Assembly: GCA_022478985.1 (NCBI GenBank)
Contig: JAKSZP010007890.1
Span: forward strand, 310,001 to 374,000
Direction: 5' to 3'
Length of the DNA: 64,000 nucleotides
Source: Massospora cicadina
Lineage: Eukaryota; Entomophthoromycota; Entomophthoromycetes; Entomophthorales; Entomophthoraceae
The position numbers and the translations under genes are program-made. Below, piece by piece: positions 25,007 through 37,114 of the stretch (position 1 is the stretch's first letter; every line of letters begins with the position of its first letter). The notes beneath the pieces were generated by a model. That model did not search any database and was not told the origin of the DNA. It worked only from the letters and a program-made list of their open reading frames with translations.

Positions 25007-26270
25007 GTGGGGGCTTCTCAACAGAATGCAGATGGCTTATTGCGGTTACCAATGGTTCAGATGGTATACCAGCAGGCGAATAAGTTATTTCAGAAAATGG
25101 CCTATGGAGAAATTGGGAACAAGCCCCAAGAAATCCAAGATGTTCTTCAAAAAGCAATGGAAACATCAATACCTTGGATGGACAAATGTTTAAGACAATT
25201 GATAAGAAGTGGTTACTATCCCCAAAACTGTCAGCTAGAGCAGCAATTGTTCAAGCCGCTCATAAAGTTGTCAGGTATGGAGTCCTGAGAAAAACAACTG
25301 ACCATATTCGCCAGTACTACTGGAAGTCAATTAACTATGATGTCACAGACTATCTAGCTTGTTGCGTGGAGTGTCAGTTGCACAAGCCACATAAGAATAC
25401 AACTGGATACCGACTGGTCCACCTTGGATTTGCCTGGCATACAGTGTCCATAGACATGATGGGACCACTGACAATGATCACAGGGGGAGTCAAGTACATA
25501 ATAGTTGCAATCGACCATCTGATGAGATGGGTCGAGACAAAGGCCCTGGTGAAAGTAGATGCTACCAGCACTGTAAAGTTCATCCTGGATCAAGTAGTAT
25601 ACCAACATGGATGCCCACGGGTCCTGCTTAGCGACAATGGGGCAAACTTCACATCTCATGTTATCCTGCAGTTGAATGAGATAATGGGGATCTGAGGAGT
25701 CATGTCTGTACCCTACCAGCCAGAGTTAAATGGACTGGTATAATGAGTTAATGGAACGCTAGCCACAACACTGAGGAAGCTGGTTGTAGGAAGAACTTCT
25801 GTGTGGGGAATGTACCTGAGTTTGGTGACATCTGCCTACAACATCAGTCATCATATGGCAACGGGAAAAACGCCATTTGAATTGCTATAAGGGAGGAAGG
25901 CCGCGTTGCCACTGATTTTATATTCAGTGGTGGAACCAACATCAGGGATGAGTGACAAACAGTACTTGAACTGACTGTCAAATATCCTGATCGAGATTTA
26001 ATAACAAGCATTTGATATGATTTTGAAGAAAAGGATATGAGCAAAAATTGATGGATGATAAGAGCTGACTTGCTTTACCAGAATATTGACTAGGTGAAAA
26101 AGTTGCCTATTATGATACACATGGTCGCAGGAGAAGAAACAATCTGGATGTGTTGTAATTGGGTCCATTTGAGATTATTGCCAAGATAACAACATACGCC
26201 TATTCCATCATGGGACCTCTTGGATGGAAGAGTAGTAAATTAAGTCCGTGCTAAGTATTTGAAGCGATGG
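25007..26270 (+). pseudogene. C1 integrase
   Basis: Open for 173 codons at 25174-25695. Zinc region: AHKVVRYG (second His replaced by Arg; the F copy keeps HKVLGHG) and CCVECQLHK. Core: VSIDMMGPL (first Asp), LLSDNGANF (second Asp), then after a TGA at 25693 PYQPELNG with the catalytic Glu. The triad survives, the zinc site does not, and stops follow. The C-terminal end near 26250 reads RAKYLKRWID. Confidence 0.9.
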
Positions 26271-26299
26271 ATTGATGAAAAAAAAACAAAAAAGAGTTC

Positions 26300-26570
26300 C
26301 CAAAGGACTGATGAACCATTAAGTTGGTTATGTCCTGATGATTAGGGCAAGTCTGAAAAAAGGACCTCTGAACCAATCTAGATGGTTAAGTCCAAAAAAG
26401 GACCTCTAAACCATAGAAAACTGGTAGGTCTAAGAATACCTAGGATCCAGTTTGGGAAAAAATAAAAAAGATGGACCGCTGAACCAAAACAAGGTCAAGT
26501 CCCATGGAAAAAGAAGAAAAAATAAAAGATTGGTAAAGATATTGGAAAAAATTATAAAACTACATAGAAA
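26300..26570 (+). repeat. degenerate GGACCTCTGAACC-type repeat units
   Basis: At least four imperfect units of about 35-60 bp (for example GGACCTCTGAACCAATC and GGACCTCTAAACCAT, each followed by a GGTTAAGTCC-like end). A homologous block lies at 24170-24450, and shorter relatives at 54840-54990 and 56395. Function unknown. Confidence 0.7.
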
Positions 26571-26860
26571 AACCGATATATTATTATAATCTTTATTTCT
26601 TATGATTTATCCTCAATTCTGGGATGATTCTGCCTATGTCGCCTCTTGGGGGAGGGAGGATGGATCGCTGTAGGAATGAATAACCCATCAAAATCTATAT
26701 AAGATAGGACGCTAGTGAGGGCTAAACCTAAATGAAACCAAGTTCGTTGGTGGATGAAGATCCCTTCAAGAAAGCAACTAGGGGAAGGGAAATTGAGATG
26801 TTGGTAGAAGCCAATCACAAAAACCCAGAGTGGGGAGGGAAGCAGTACAGAAAGAGGCAG

Positions 26861-27769
26861 TCAGAAAATAACATAAGTAATCCCAATATGGTACCGGAGC
26901 TGGAAGATTACCCTTGAGCGCTTGCTGACAGGCTTCATCAAGAACACTGAACATATGGGCCAGCAGAAAAAAGTGATGCTAGATGGGGGTTGCTGAATCA
27001 TACCCCCTATTAAAGCCATCAGCGGAAGATACCAATGGGAAGCGTCAGAAACAAGATAGTTGTGCAAGGAGCAAATGGCATCCTGCAAGCAATGACTATG
27101 AGCTTCTTGAAAGCTGAAGCAGAAGGAGTGATGGAACCTGGGAGATGCTGGAAGCTTCATGGACCAACTTTGAAGAACTTGGCTGGTAAAGTGAAGAGCA
27201 TAAGCGGCGATATCCCAATCTAGGGTGTTCTCAAGATCAAAGGGATTCAGAGCTAGGGATAAAGCCTTGGTGACTTGAGCCCTCAATTCTGCATAGGGGA
27301 GTTTGAAATGAATTTTGTTGCCAATGGTGAGCTCAGTGGCCAAGACAGCTGGTTTGTAATATTGTCTGAGTTGGAAGAGGAACTCAGGAAGCAAGTCTGG
27401 CCCATCAAGAAAGGAGTGATTAAAGGCGAAGTGCATTATTTCAGGAGCATCCATGATGATGTTTGGCACATCTGCAAAAGGAGCCAAATCCAGGAGAGTT
27501 TCAAAATCTAACTCTGAAAACAATGACAGAGGAAGAATCGGCCACACGTCATTTGAAATGATTGCTAGCCTGGTCTCAGAAGGGTTGGTTACTGTTTCCA
27601 GTAATTTGATGGAAGGACTAGCCACTGGCGCAAAACTAGACGTATGAGTCCTGGAAGCACCATAGAAGAGGTTTTGTTGCGCAGCCTGACTCATCTGCTG
27701 GAAGAGCTGAAGATCTTGCTCAGACAAACTGTTGAGTAACTGTTGGTACCATGACTCAGAATTTGACAA
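26861..27769 (-). CDS. 302-codon antisense ORF in C1, function unknown
   Basis: Uninterrupted ATG-to-stop frame on the strand opposite to the element's genes, between integrase and 3' LTR. Starts MSNSESWYQQLLNSLSEQDL; the N-terminal 50 residues are Ser/Gln-rich, the middle is acidic and leucine-rich, the C-terminal 60 residues are hydrophobic and Cys-containing. No motif recognised. The related F element has only about 0.7 kb in this interval and no such ORF. A stretch (about residues 185-265) shows a faint resemblance to the C-terminal domain of the G/H gag-like proteins; I regard that as unproven. Long antisense ORFs before the 3' LTR are known in some plant Ty3 elements. Its intactness in a dead element is the main argument that it is, or recently was, a gene. 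Confidence 0.55.
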   Translation of the reverse strand: MSNSESWYQQLLNSLSEQDLQLFQQMSQAAQQNLFYGASRTHTSSFAPVASPSIKLLETVTNPSETRLAIISNDVWPILPLSLFSELDFETLLDLAPFADVPNIIMDAPEIMHFAFNHSFLDGPDLLPEFLFQLRQYYKPAVLATELTIGNKIHFKLPYAELRAQVTKALSLALNPFDLENTLDWDIAAYALHFTSQVLQSWSMKLPASPRFHHSFCFSFQEAHSHCLQDAICSLHNYLVSDASHWYLPLMALIGGMIQQPPSSITFFCWPICSVFLMKPVSKRSRVIFQLRYHIGITYVIF

Positions 27770-28334
27770 ATGAGATGGATGAGAGGGGGGATGTCAGACT
27801 TATATGATAGTTGACATTATGCACTCACAATTAATTAAGCTCCAATTCTGGAGAAATTAAACTAAAAATTAATGAGATAAGCTCTCCAGAGAAGAATTAA
27901 GAATGATATGAGCTAAGAGTTTTTGAGAAGAAAATAACAAGGGCGAACATAAATAAGCATTCTTAATTGGGCTGTGAAATGAACATTGAAGGTAAGAGTC
28001 TCCTGTCTAGAATGAGGAGAAAATCAGGAAATCGAGGATGCTGGACCAAGAATCCTGAATATGTCAGTGGGTCATATGCCCTGACGGTGGGAAAACTGGA
28101 TCCTGGGATTAATATTGTCACAAGTAAATTGATCAGCCTGGCATGACAGTATATCATGGAGACCATGCTCTAATTAGGCAGTAGCAAGGAGGAAGAGGAA
28201 GAGAGCCGTATGCCAAAGGTCATCCTGAGCAGCGTTAGTATTGGTGATCATACTCCACTTGAGCAAATGAAGTATTCATCCAAGTGTCTGAAGCAGAGTT
28301 CTCCTACCCCAGTCCCTTTCTCACTGGAAATCTA

Positions 28335-28348
28335 GGCAAGAGGGGGAT
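28335..28348 (+). other. C1 polypurine tract
   Basis: GGCAAGAGGGGGA directly before the 3' LTR start at 28350. The F element has the matching tract AAGTGGGTGA before 55590. Confidence 0.7.
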
Positions 28349-28349
28349 G

Positions 28350-29467
28350 TGTTGGGATTTTTGCCCATATTTCCAGCTGACTAGATTACCAGGAATCACT
28401 AGGGGGTGATTCCCTAATGTGAGGTGAATTAGAAATTGGTTGAACCTGATTCTAAACTATGTTTGGGGGATTTTAGGATATTCGCCTGGTCAGATCCATC
28501 AGGGATCAATACAGACAAATGCTTAAGATCTCGTCGGTCAGAGTTGCCAATGAAATAGTGGCATCTGATAGTATTAACTATCAGGTGTTCCAATTGGGAT
28601 CAGTCAGGTTTCATCACTGACTGATTAAGAATGTAAGTAGTAAGTTGTGAGGCGAGTGATGCCACCTGAGACTAGCAAATTGGTCAGCTGGTTCATGGCC
28701 TGCCTTATTGGGTAAAAAGTCTCATTACCTAAGCAGGTCGCTAGCCAAATATGGTTGGTTCTGTTGGATTGAGAGGAAAACGTTAGGGAAACGTTTTCTA
28801 ACTCTTTCTGTTTTAGGTCTCATGGATTTCCAACAATGGAATCTTAGCCAGGATGGGGAAGACCATTACTGCTGAGATGAGGATGGGTAATTCAATGGAA
28901 ACAGCTGCCGTTTTATTTAAGAGGTGTCAACTGAGGGTTAGACAGCCAAATCCCCTACTATATAATTCCCTAGGATTCACCAATAAATAAATAGTTTTTA
29001 TCCAGTATATAGTTTAAAGTATAAAACTTTATCAGCTTTCAATTGTTCTATTCTTTCTCAGGTATATTATTGCTGTGTGAAATAATTGAGAGACTCTTTA
29101 AGGAAAAGATTCAGGATCTGAGTGGAGATCTGGAGAAGAAGTGGAAACAAATTGGGGATTGTTGCTGACTGTGTGTTGAACCGGAGAAACTGTCAACAGG
29201 AATATAAAAGAAGATTGGGTTGTACAGTATGAGGGAATGAATCCCTATTTTGAGAAATCTCAAGTATTTCAAAGGAAATACTGGCTGAGCGTTTGGCTGA
29301 GATCAAAGAATTCCATTCAACTATGGATAATAGTTGTCATACTATTATCAATCAATTATATCAACAATAATGCAATGCAGATGAATTGCACAAGAACCAA
29401 ACCTGTGCAAGTAATAAGTTTATAGGGGCTATTGGCCAATAATAAACCAGACACATAAATTTTTACA
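28350..29467 (+). repeat. C1 3' LTR
   Basis: 1118 bp, TGTTGGGATT...TTTTTACA, followed by the CATGC target duplication. Confidence 0.9.
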
Positions 29468-29472
29468 CATGC

Positions 29473-32400
29473 TAACGATGACCTCTGGCCTCCACCACTT
29501 CCTTGCACAGCCCTTAATCCTTTCCACCAACTCCTTTATAGTAGGAAGTATTAGGAGAGGAGTAAACTTCTAAGTATACCATGGCTCACTGTTCATCCAC
29601 TATGTGGGATAAATCGCAATTTTTGGTGAGGGTACAATAGCCTTCTTAATTCTGTGTGGAAACTCCTTTATGTACAAACTAAAATTTTCTTATGACTTAC
29701 AAAATTCTTTCCTCTTAGACAGGAGATGCTCCTCCACCAGGGTCTAGGGCAAGCAAGTAATTCTTAAGCTTTGGTTAGCTTGATTTTAAGGATGGCTAAT
29801 ATCTTCTGTGGAGGATGTGAGGCTGTGGTATAGGATTTGTAGAATGCTTCCACAAGCTCCTTGAAATTGGTGCAAACCTTGGTACTTACCCAGATATTTT
29901 CATATTAAAAGAACCCTTTCAATCAACCAGATACTGAACTGAGTGGTAGAAATTCCGAGAAGCCAGTAAAGTTTCACCCTTAGCCTCCTAGAAGTCTACC
30001 ACTAACTTGGTCTCTGGCGTGAATGGTGTTTCACCCTTAAAAGGGGAATCTGGGATGCATGAAATTGTTGTTCTGCATTCAATGGGTAGGAAGCATCAGA
30101 CAGAACGCCCCATCACATAGATTTTTTCCACCACATGGGGACCCAAAAACTTACTTTTAAATTTTTCAAGAGGACTTTTATATGCAAGTGGCTTGCATCC
30201 AACATGACTAAGTTTCCCTTAGACTCATGGGTGAAAGGCTTCTTAAACACTAATAACTTCTTGTAGTCAGTCATGAACTTTTATAAATACTTGAAACCAG
30301 GTTTTGGGTATCTAAGATTTGCAGCAGGTTGTTTTCAGATTCAGGTTCTCCAAATAAAGGCTATAGCCAATTTGGAAAGAGGGTATATCGCAAAGTAGCT
30401 TTAAAGGGGGAGAAGACAATGGAAGTGTGTGTTTTATTTATATGATCAAATTGCGCCAAATGGAGATCAGCTAGTGAAGAGTCCGAATTAACAGAGGCAC
30501 AGTAGCAAAGATAACTCTCAAGGATATACTTAACCCTTTCCATCTGCCCATCAGATTGTGTATCATGTATGGTTGAGTGACATAGCTTGATCTTAGGAAG
30601 GGCTAAAAAGCTCTCCAGAACCAGCTGTAAGTTAGGACCACAATCACTCAACAACTTTCTAAGGGTAGTCCAAACATTGCAAAGACATGAGTAACTAAGA
30701 GCATAGCCATCTCTTCTGAGGTTATAGCTGAATGATATGGGATGAACAATGAAAACTTGGCAACTGATCTACCACAACCATGTTTGCGTCAAATCTTTTA
30801 AAACTAGAAAGTTCTACAGTGAAGTCAACAAATATAGAGGCCCATGGGCCTTCTTCCTGTTGTAATGGATGTATCAGGCCATTTTTTCACCATCTGTTTG
30901 ATATTTATTGGGCTCAAGTAATGCAGTTTGCTATACAGAAGGGAATATTTTTGGAGATATCTGTCCAATTAATGACCGGTTTACAATTCAAAATACTTTT
31001 AGTTTCTCAGGCTACCCACCACTTTTAGTTCATGGTGCTCTATAATTTACCTCATTGCAAAACAGTATGATTACCCAAATTATATACTTAACATATATCA
31101 CATCCTTCATGGTACAATAGGTTCTTTTGTAAAGCATGGGTACCAATTACTTAAACAATTCCAACCCCTCTAATTTTTTACAGCTAAAACATGTGAAACC
31201 AATGGTACATCCCAAGACCAGTATGCAACAGAAACTTCAAGAGGGGTATTAGCTAGGATCTGAGAAGTTGGGATGCCTGTGGTTAATACCTGAGACTCCT
31301 CATTGGCGGGGCTTATGGAGGGGCGGTGACTCAGCATATTTGAAAAATATAAAAAACCTTTTAAAAAACTTGTATTTGAAGTTAAAGCTGCAGATGTTGC
31401 AATATATCCAGGCCTGATGATGTGCCAATTTATGCAGCTTTCCTAAATTTACATGAGGTCTTAATGATCCGTTATGCCAATAACTTTGTGTTCCAATCAT
31501 TGGAGATGATACTACCTTCAGGTGCACTATGTCACCACTGTAAGATCCTTATAATAGTTTTCCCATGATTGTTCTGAGGAGGAGAACTTGCAAGTAAAGT
31601 AGTTGATAGGTTGCTCCACCCCTTCATAGTTCTGGATTAGAAAAGCTCCCACTTCAGATGCATAGGCATCATATGCTACAATAAATGGCTTGGATGGATC
31701 CACATTTTTCAGAACTGTAGGTGACACAAATACTTCATTAATAGACCCAATCTCTTTTTTTAGTACTAGATGGTCCCAACCCAAGGGGGGGATTCATCGA
31801 TGTATAGACCCAATCTCTTATTGGTATAAATAGATCCAACTGAATGGGACATTTTTCACCCATTGGGAGAGTGAAGGGGTACTGCCAGATGAGATAAAGC
31901 AGGGTGAAACTTTTTGAGAAAGATAGTAGTGCCCAGGAAGCTGAGGTTGCTTTTAAGTTGTGGGGTAGGCCACAAAAAGTATAGTGCCAAATTTTTAGGA
32001 GGGTAACACATACATGTCCTCAAAAACGGATTACCTATGAAGTGACTTCCTACTTAAAGAATTCACATTTGTGGGGCTTTACATACAAATCCACTTTCTG
32101 AAGCGCATCTATCACAGCCTCAAGGTCCTTTGCATGCTTATCATGATAAGCTGAATGTAACATAATTTCATCAATAGAGGCAATAGTCAGTTAAAGAAAA
32201 AATCAGCTGAGACGTCATCAATTATGTGTTGTAAAGTTGCAGGTGCATTTTTGAGACCAAAAGCATTACTTTAAACTGGAATATACCACGCTTAGTGCAT
32301 ATTAAATATTCATCCTAGGCCTTCTGCTACTCTTATTTAATTAAACGCTTTTACAAGGTTAAGTTAGAAAAAATCATGGATCTTTACAATAAATTGATTA

Positions 32401-32820
32401 TTTGCTCCAAGGCAGAGGATAAGGGTCATATATGGGTATGTTGTCTAGGTGCACGTAGTCCATACAAGGCTGGAAGGTTCCATTATCTTTCTGTGCAAAG
32501 AATATAGGTAAAGCAATAGGTGAGGATTTTTATATTGCCAAAGTGCGTAATTGCTCAGGGGGTGCTGATGAAAGGGGGTGAGCCACTTGAAATAGTTCAT
32601 TTGTTTTGTTTATAAGGTGCACATTAGGTAAAAATTAGGGATCTTGTTTTCCTGTACGTGGGACTTTTCTCATTGTTTTAATAAGTTGTACCATGTTGAA
32701 GCCTTGGTCTACACAATTGGGGCTGCTCCTGAGAACATCAGATTTCTCTCAATTTCTCCCAACAACAAGAAGGCTAAGTCTAGACTTTTTAACAATAAAT
32801 ATTTGGCATTATTAGCACCA
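29473..32820 (-). pseudogene. B-family pol remnant cut by C1
   Basis: Minus-strand order from LTR B2: gag N-terminal fragment (32810-32560), then directly RT (about 32540-32000; SPIALPIFFAQKDNGTFQP and CMDYVHLDNIP), RNase H (31784-31527; PFIVAYDAYASEVGAFLIQ, INYFTCKFSSSEQ), and integrase (about 31200-30300; the 97-codon frame 30654-30361 holds STIHDTQSDGQMERV). The protease and most of gag are missing between the gag fragment and RT, so this copy carries an internal deletion. In the integrase segment the usual HP(E/Q)TDGQ-E motif keeps its Glu. C1 inserted at its 3' end. Confidence 0.75.
31757..31803 (-). mobile_element. 47-bp insertion: 3' end of the H-family non-LTR element
   Basis: Flanked by exact 16-bp copies of ATAGACCCAATCTCTT (31741-31756, 31804-31819). 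On the minus strand it ends CCCTTGGGTTGGGACCATC then TAGTACTAAAAA, as does the H copy at 37115-37642. It sits inside a B-family RNase H gene. A clear target-primed insertion with almost everything 5' lost. Confidence 0.88.
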
Positions 32821-33653
32821 TAAAGCAATGACAATATTAAAAGGCAGATTTTGTATAAGATGTTACTCTATCAATATGACAATGGAAAGTGTATACATAT
32901 ATTATTTAGAAATTTGGGTGTTTAAGTAAGACTTTATTTATATTAAATCAAGTTCTACTCACAAGTTAGTTGTACATTTTCTGCTTGGATTCAAGGCCAG
33001 AGAAGTTCAATTTCTTGATTCTCTGGGATCTTTTAGGTTTCTTTCTTAATTTATATAAAGCTCTGACCTGCTTATGAATGCTTGGCTGCTGCTCTGAATC
33101 TTTAGTTGTCCTTTTGATCCTTGTGGCTCTTGCAGATGTATAGGTAATTTGTAGTCTTGATTAAAGGTTTTTACAAAAATTATTTTGCTTCCCACTTTGG
33201 TAAAATTAGCTTCGCACAGCTCTGTTCAAACAGGAAAACCCCTCTTAAGATGGGGTTTCAATAATTCTCCCATCATTGGCAGCTAAACCCAAGGGTATAA
33301 AATGAGTACCTCTGAATTTTTATTTGTACCGTTGTGTTCATAGTCAACAGGACTTGTGTTTATAATGGCGTGTCCTCTGACATCATGCTGACCAGCTGTC
33401 AAATAATTTTTGCAGTCAGGGGGTATATAAGAGCCTCTGTCATCAGGAATTTAAGGGTCCTCAAAGCCTATAAAAGGGGCTTCAGATAATCAAATAAACC
33501 TTTTGATTGCTGGTTCTTCCAGTGATTACTATTTTTTTGTTATGACCAGCTAATTCATTAGCACATTTATTAGTCATAAAGAAATGCGTTGTTTATAAAG
33601 GGAAATTTTCATATTTTGAGGAAACAACCCCTATGGTTGAGCATTTATCAACA
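32821..33653 (-). repeat. LTR B2
   Basis: About 833 bp. On the minus strand starts TGTTGATAAATGC after the purine tract ATCTTGGGGTGGG; at the other end TGGTGCTAATAATGCC (32820-32805, minus) is a primer binding site. Both an element end (right) and an element start (left) adjoin it, as in a tandem array sharing LTRs. Contains CCTCTGACATCATG and a TATATAAGAG box near 33425. Confidence 0.8.
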
Positions 33654-36300
33654 TTACCCACCCCAAGATGGACCTAGGGAAAGACTTTAAGTACTGCACG
33701 TTGACTTGGTTCTAGGTGATATGGGTTTATCACCCCTGATGGAACAATTGGTTCTTCTATTAATACAACAGTTGCAGATCCCATCCAGATGACTTGTAAA
33801 TTCATGGATTGTCCTCTTCACTATGGTTGAAGATTATTTTCTGTCCCACCTCAAATAAGGGCAACTTGGGTATTTGTCACTCCCTTTGTAACTCTCCTTC
33901 AGTTCCTTCTGATTATTGCTGCTAACATTCATCTGAATCAGGCATACTCCTCCACAAACTCTTCTTGGTCTCTTTTGGATGATAGATTCTTCCTCTCTGC
34001 ATCCATAAGTAGAGCTAACAAGATTGGTAACGCGTTCTTTTTTCATATAGCACCTTGAATGGAGACACGACAATAGTCCTGTGGTAACCTAACTGGTAAG
34101 CAAACAAAGCGATGGCAACAAGATGTACCATTTAATCTGTGGTTGATAATGAACACTTTTAAGATAAATTAAAGGACTTTATTGACTATTCACAAATTTT
34201 CGTTGGTAGATGGTGTATATGGCGTAGTGAACTGCTGTTTGACTCCTACTAAGTGCATCAGGTGCCTCACAACATCTGAAATGATATTCTGTTCATTATT
34301 AAAATGTAGCTCTGAGAGCATTAATGGAAATTAATGTCCTGGTTGTAAAAAATCTCAAAAACTCTTGCAGTAAACGCCTTGGCTGCAATTGCTTCTGCAA
34401 CCTAGAGAAGTGATCTTTCACTACAAAAATAAACTAGTTCTCGCCGGATGACTTTGATAATGGTCCAACAACGCTAATGGAAACATTGTAAAAGGGTGCG
34501 TTTTGGGGGACAGGCCAAAATTAAACTTATTTTGGAGATGCTTGTATTGGGAGCATTCAATGCAGAGCTCCAGGGCCTGACTGATAGCATCTAACATGGC
34601 CTCACAAATAAATCTATCCCTGAGATTGTAGTATGTCTTCTGTAGCCATCTGTGGCCTACTTGATGGTGTCCTCCCATGACTAGCGCCATTTGTTCTTTT
34701 GGCTTCACATATAGTAGCCATTTCTCCTGTACTTGTTTCTCTAGTTGTTATCTCAGAATCTTGGCACTTAGGAACATCTCTTCAGTATTTAGTAACTGCA
34801 TCGTCCTCCTCTAGCCATTCCTCCTCTGGTTTTCCTATAAGCCCCTAGATCCTCATGCTATCATGGGCTTACAGATAGAAAACAGGCATTTACAACAAGC
34901 CATTTGTGTTTAGGCGCTTCTCTACTGCCTAGTACAGGAGCTCAAAATCATAGCCTTGCAGCTAAACAGTCCATCTTGATAGTCTTCCTTCTGAATCCTT
35001 TATTGATCGTCAGCTATCTCAGAGAGGCATGGTTGGTAATTATCTTATTGTGTATGCTGTAAACATAAGGTTTAAATTGGCGTACTGCTATGATCATCGC
35101 TTGGCATTCGCGCTCTGTAACCATGTAGTTACTTTCTGTTCTAGTAAATGCCTTTGAGAAGAGCTCTATTGGGTGATATACTTCTTTGTCGTCCAATTGT
35201 GCTAAGATGACGCCCATAGACAATTCACTGGTGTCTGTATAGACATATAAGGTCTTTGCAGAATTTGGGTATATCAAGATTAGGGCTTCAAAAGATTCTG
35301 CTTGAGATAGTTAGTTATATTCTTTCACTTGTTCCCAACTGAATAGTACTCCTTTGTTGAGTAAGTTCGTGAGTGGCTTAGCAATGTCTGCAAAGTTTGA
35401 CATAAATTTTCAGTAGTAACCCACAATGGTCAATAACATCTTGACGTATCTTATGCACTTGGAGTAAATCATCTTGTCAATAGCTTCAACTTACACTTAC
35501 TGGGGCTTGATTCCTCTTTATTCACTTCAAGGCAGAAAGAATTAAAGCTGTACTTCAGAAACAAGCACTTGCTACTCTTAAGCTTGAGGATTCTCCCATA
35601 ACCAAGTGAAAACCTCCTTCAGGTGAGCAGACGATCCTTTATTGTCTTGCTGAACACTGTGATATCATCTAATTAAATGAGTACACTCAACATCTTAAGA
35701 TTTCCAAAACTCTAATCCATTACTTTTTGGAACATAGATGGGATTTTGCACAAGCCCTGGGAAGTACATTTTGTTTCAAACAGGCCTTGTCTGGTAATTA
35801 GCGCACAATTCTACTGGTCTTCTGTTGACAGCTCAATCTTCCAATAGTTACTTGCCAGGTTCCTTTCTGAAAAGTAGTGAAATTCTTTGAAACATCTCAA
35901 GGCATCATTTTTGCATGGTTGGGGATAAGAACCTTTCTCCGTTAGGTCATTCAAGCTTTATTGATCCATAACTATGTGGTAAGTCACATTTTTCTTTATC
36001 ACTAGCAGAAGGGGCGACGCCCAAGGATTCTCAGAGGAGCGTAAAAACTTAAATCAATAAGTTTCTTAAGTTGCTTTGAAATGACTTCTTCTTTAGTCTT
36101 GGAACAGAGGTAAGCTTCAATTAGAAGGGCATAAAGATCCCATATCATTCCTGTGAACTCCTCTCTTGCACAAGCCATACTAGTTAGGTCTGCTACTGTT
36201 TTACCCGTGTATTGGTCCAATAGTTCATTGAGTTTACATTCAATCCCGTGTGGTTGCTCTTATAGCGCAATCTCTTTTATCTGGTGATGGCGTGAATGAC
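33654..36300 (-). pseudogene. B element pol: RT, RNase H, integrase
   Basis: Minus strand. RT about 36270-35400: (A)SNYWKIELS for the SGYWQIEL box and a stop followed by LDD for YLDD near 35665. RNase H 35277-35014: LYVYTDTSELSMGVILAQLD, SKAFTRTESNYMVTERECQA, with both key acidic residues. Integrase zinc region 34708-34520: HHQVGHRWLQKTYYNLRD, CIECSQYK. At the first catalytic position (about 34460) the copy reads VSISVVGPL where 45950 has VSIDFVGP, so the Asp is lost. Then degenerate C-terminus to the purine tract at 33654. Confidence 0.82.
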
Positions 36301-36929
36301 TCAAAATTGGTGTAGCAGTACATCTTCACTTTTGCAACACTTTGATTTCTTGGTCTTAACAGAGTGCTTGACAATGCTTCCAAGGAGGACTTTGACTTCC
36401 CCTTGGTAGGTAGAATAGTAGAATCCAGGTATCACTCTAGTTCATGTTTGCTCATCTTTGGGACAGTAAATCTCAAGCATTTTATGTTCAGTTATATTAA
36501 TATTGATGTTAAACAGCATGACCTTCTGTTCTCCAGGAAGCAGGTCCTTCTTTTCACTGGCGTACAAAGACTAACTAGACTCTGCTTCTAAAGTTAGTAG
36601 ATTCTTGATTTGTTTCATTTATCTCCAAGGTATAGCTAACTGGATAGATTAAGTGCTCTGTTTTGACTATACATACTCACTTCTGATCTTTCTTCTCCTC
36701 GACCTGAGACACAAGTGGCATCTGGTAGTTGAAAAGACTGGCTTAACTCTGGGTAGAATTATTTATCCTCTAAAAATTTTGGGCTGCATTTCTATAAATT
36801 GTAATGGTTGATCTCGAGAACTTCATTCAGAGCAGACAAGACAATGCATCTAATTTGCAAAAATAAACTGAATAGGATTTTAGTGCATTTCTTGATCTCA
36901 TGACTGGCAGTTCTGAACTTAAGCTAGTA

Positions 36930-37040
36930 ATTAATGTCTGGTACAAACTTCAATCTCTTCATGGGCTTGGAATTCATCATGTCAACTGGAGCATCGGTAT
37001 CCAGTACTACTAATACTTTGACTATAGGTATAAAAGCTTG
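36930..37040 (-). pseudogene. B element protease fragment
   Basis: Minus strand reads VKVLVVLDTDAPVDMMNSKPMK. The DTGA active-site box appears as DTDA, keeping the Asp but replacing Gly. It lies between RT and the gag side, the expected place. Confidence 0.65.
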
Positions 37041-37114
37041 CACTTTTTAAATGCTCTTGCTAAAAGTCATGACCGCATTTAAGAATGCCACTGAAAGTCT
37101 GAATGAATACTATT

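Larger units (their letters stand above)
22141..29467 (+). mobile_element. C1: Ty3/Gypsy element lacking RT, with an antisense ORF
   Basis: 7327 bp with LTRs 22141-23256 and 28350-29467 and an exact 5-bp target duplication CATGC (22136-22140, 29468-29472). TGGTGCTTACTACAGGGG at 23259 is a primer binding site (complement of a tRNA ...GCACCA end). GGCAAGAGGGGGA just before 28350 is the polypurine tract. The interior holds gag traces, RNase H and integrase. RT motifs are missing. Between integrase and the 3' LTR lies a 302-codon ORF on the opposite strand. The element is therefore non-autonomous. Confidence 0.92.
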
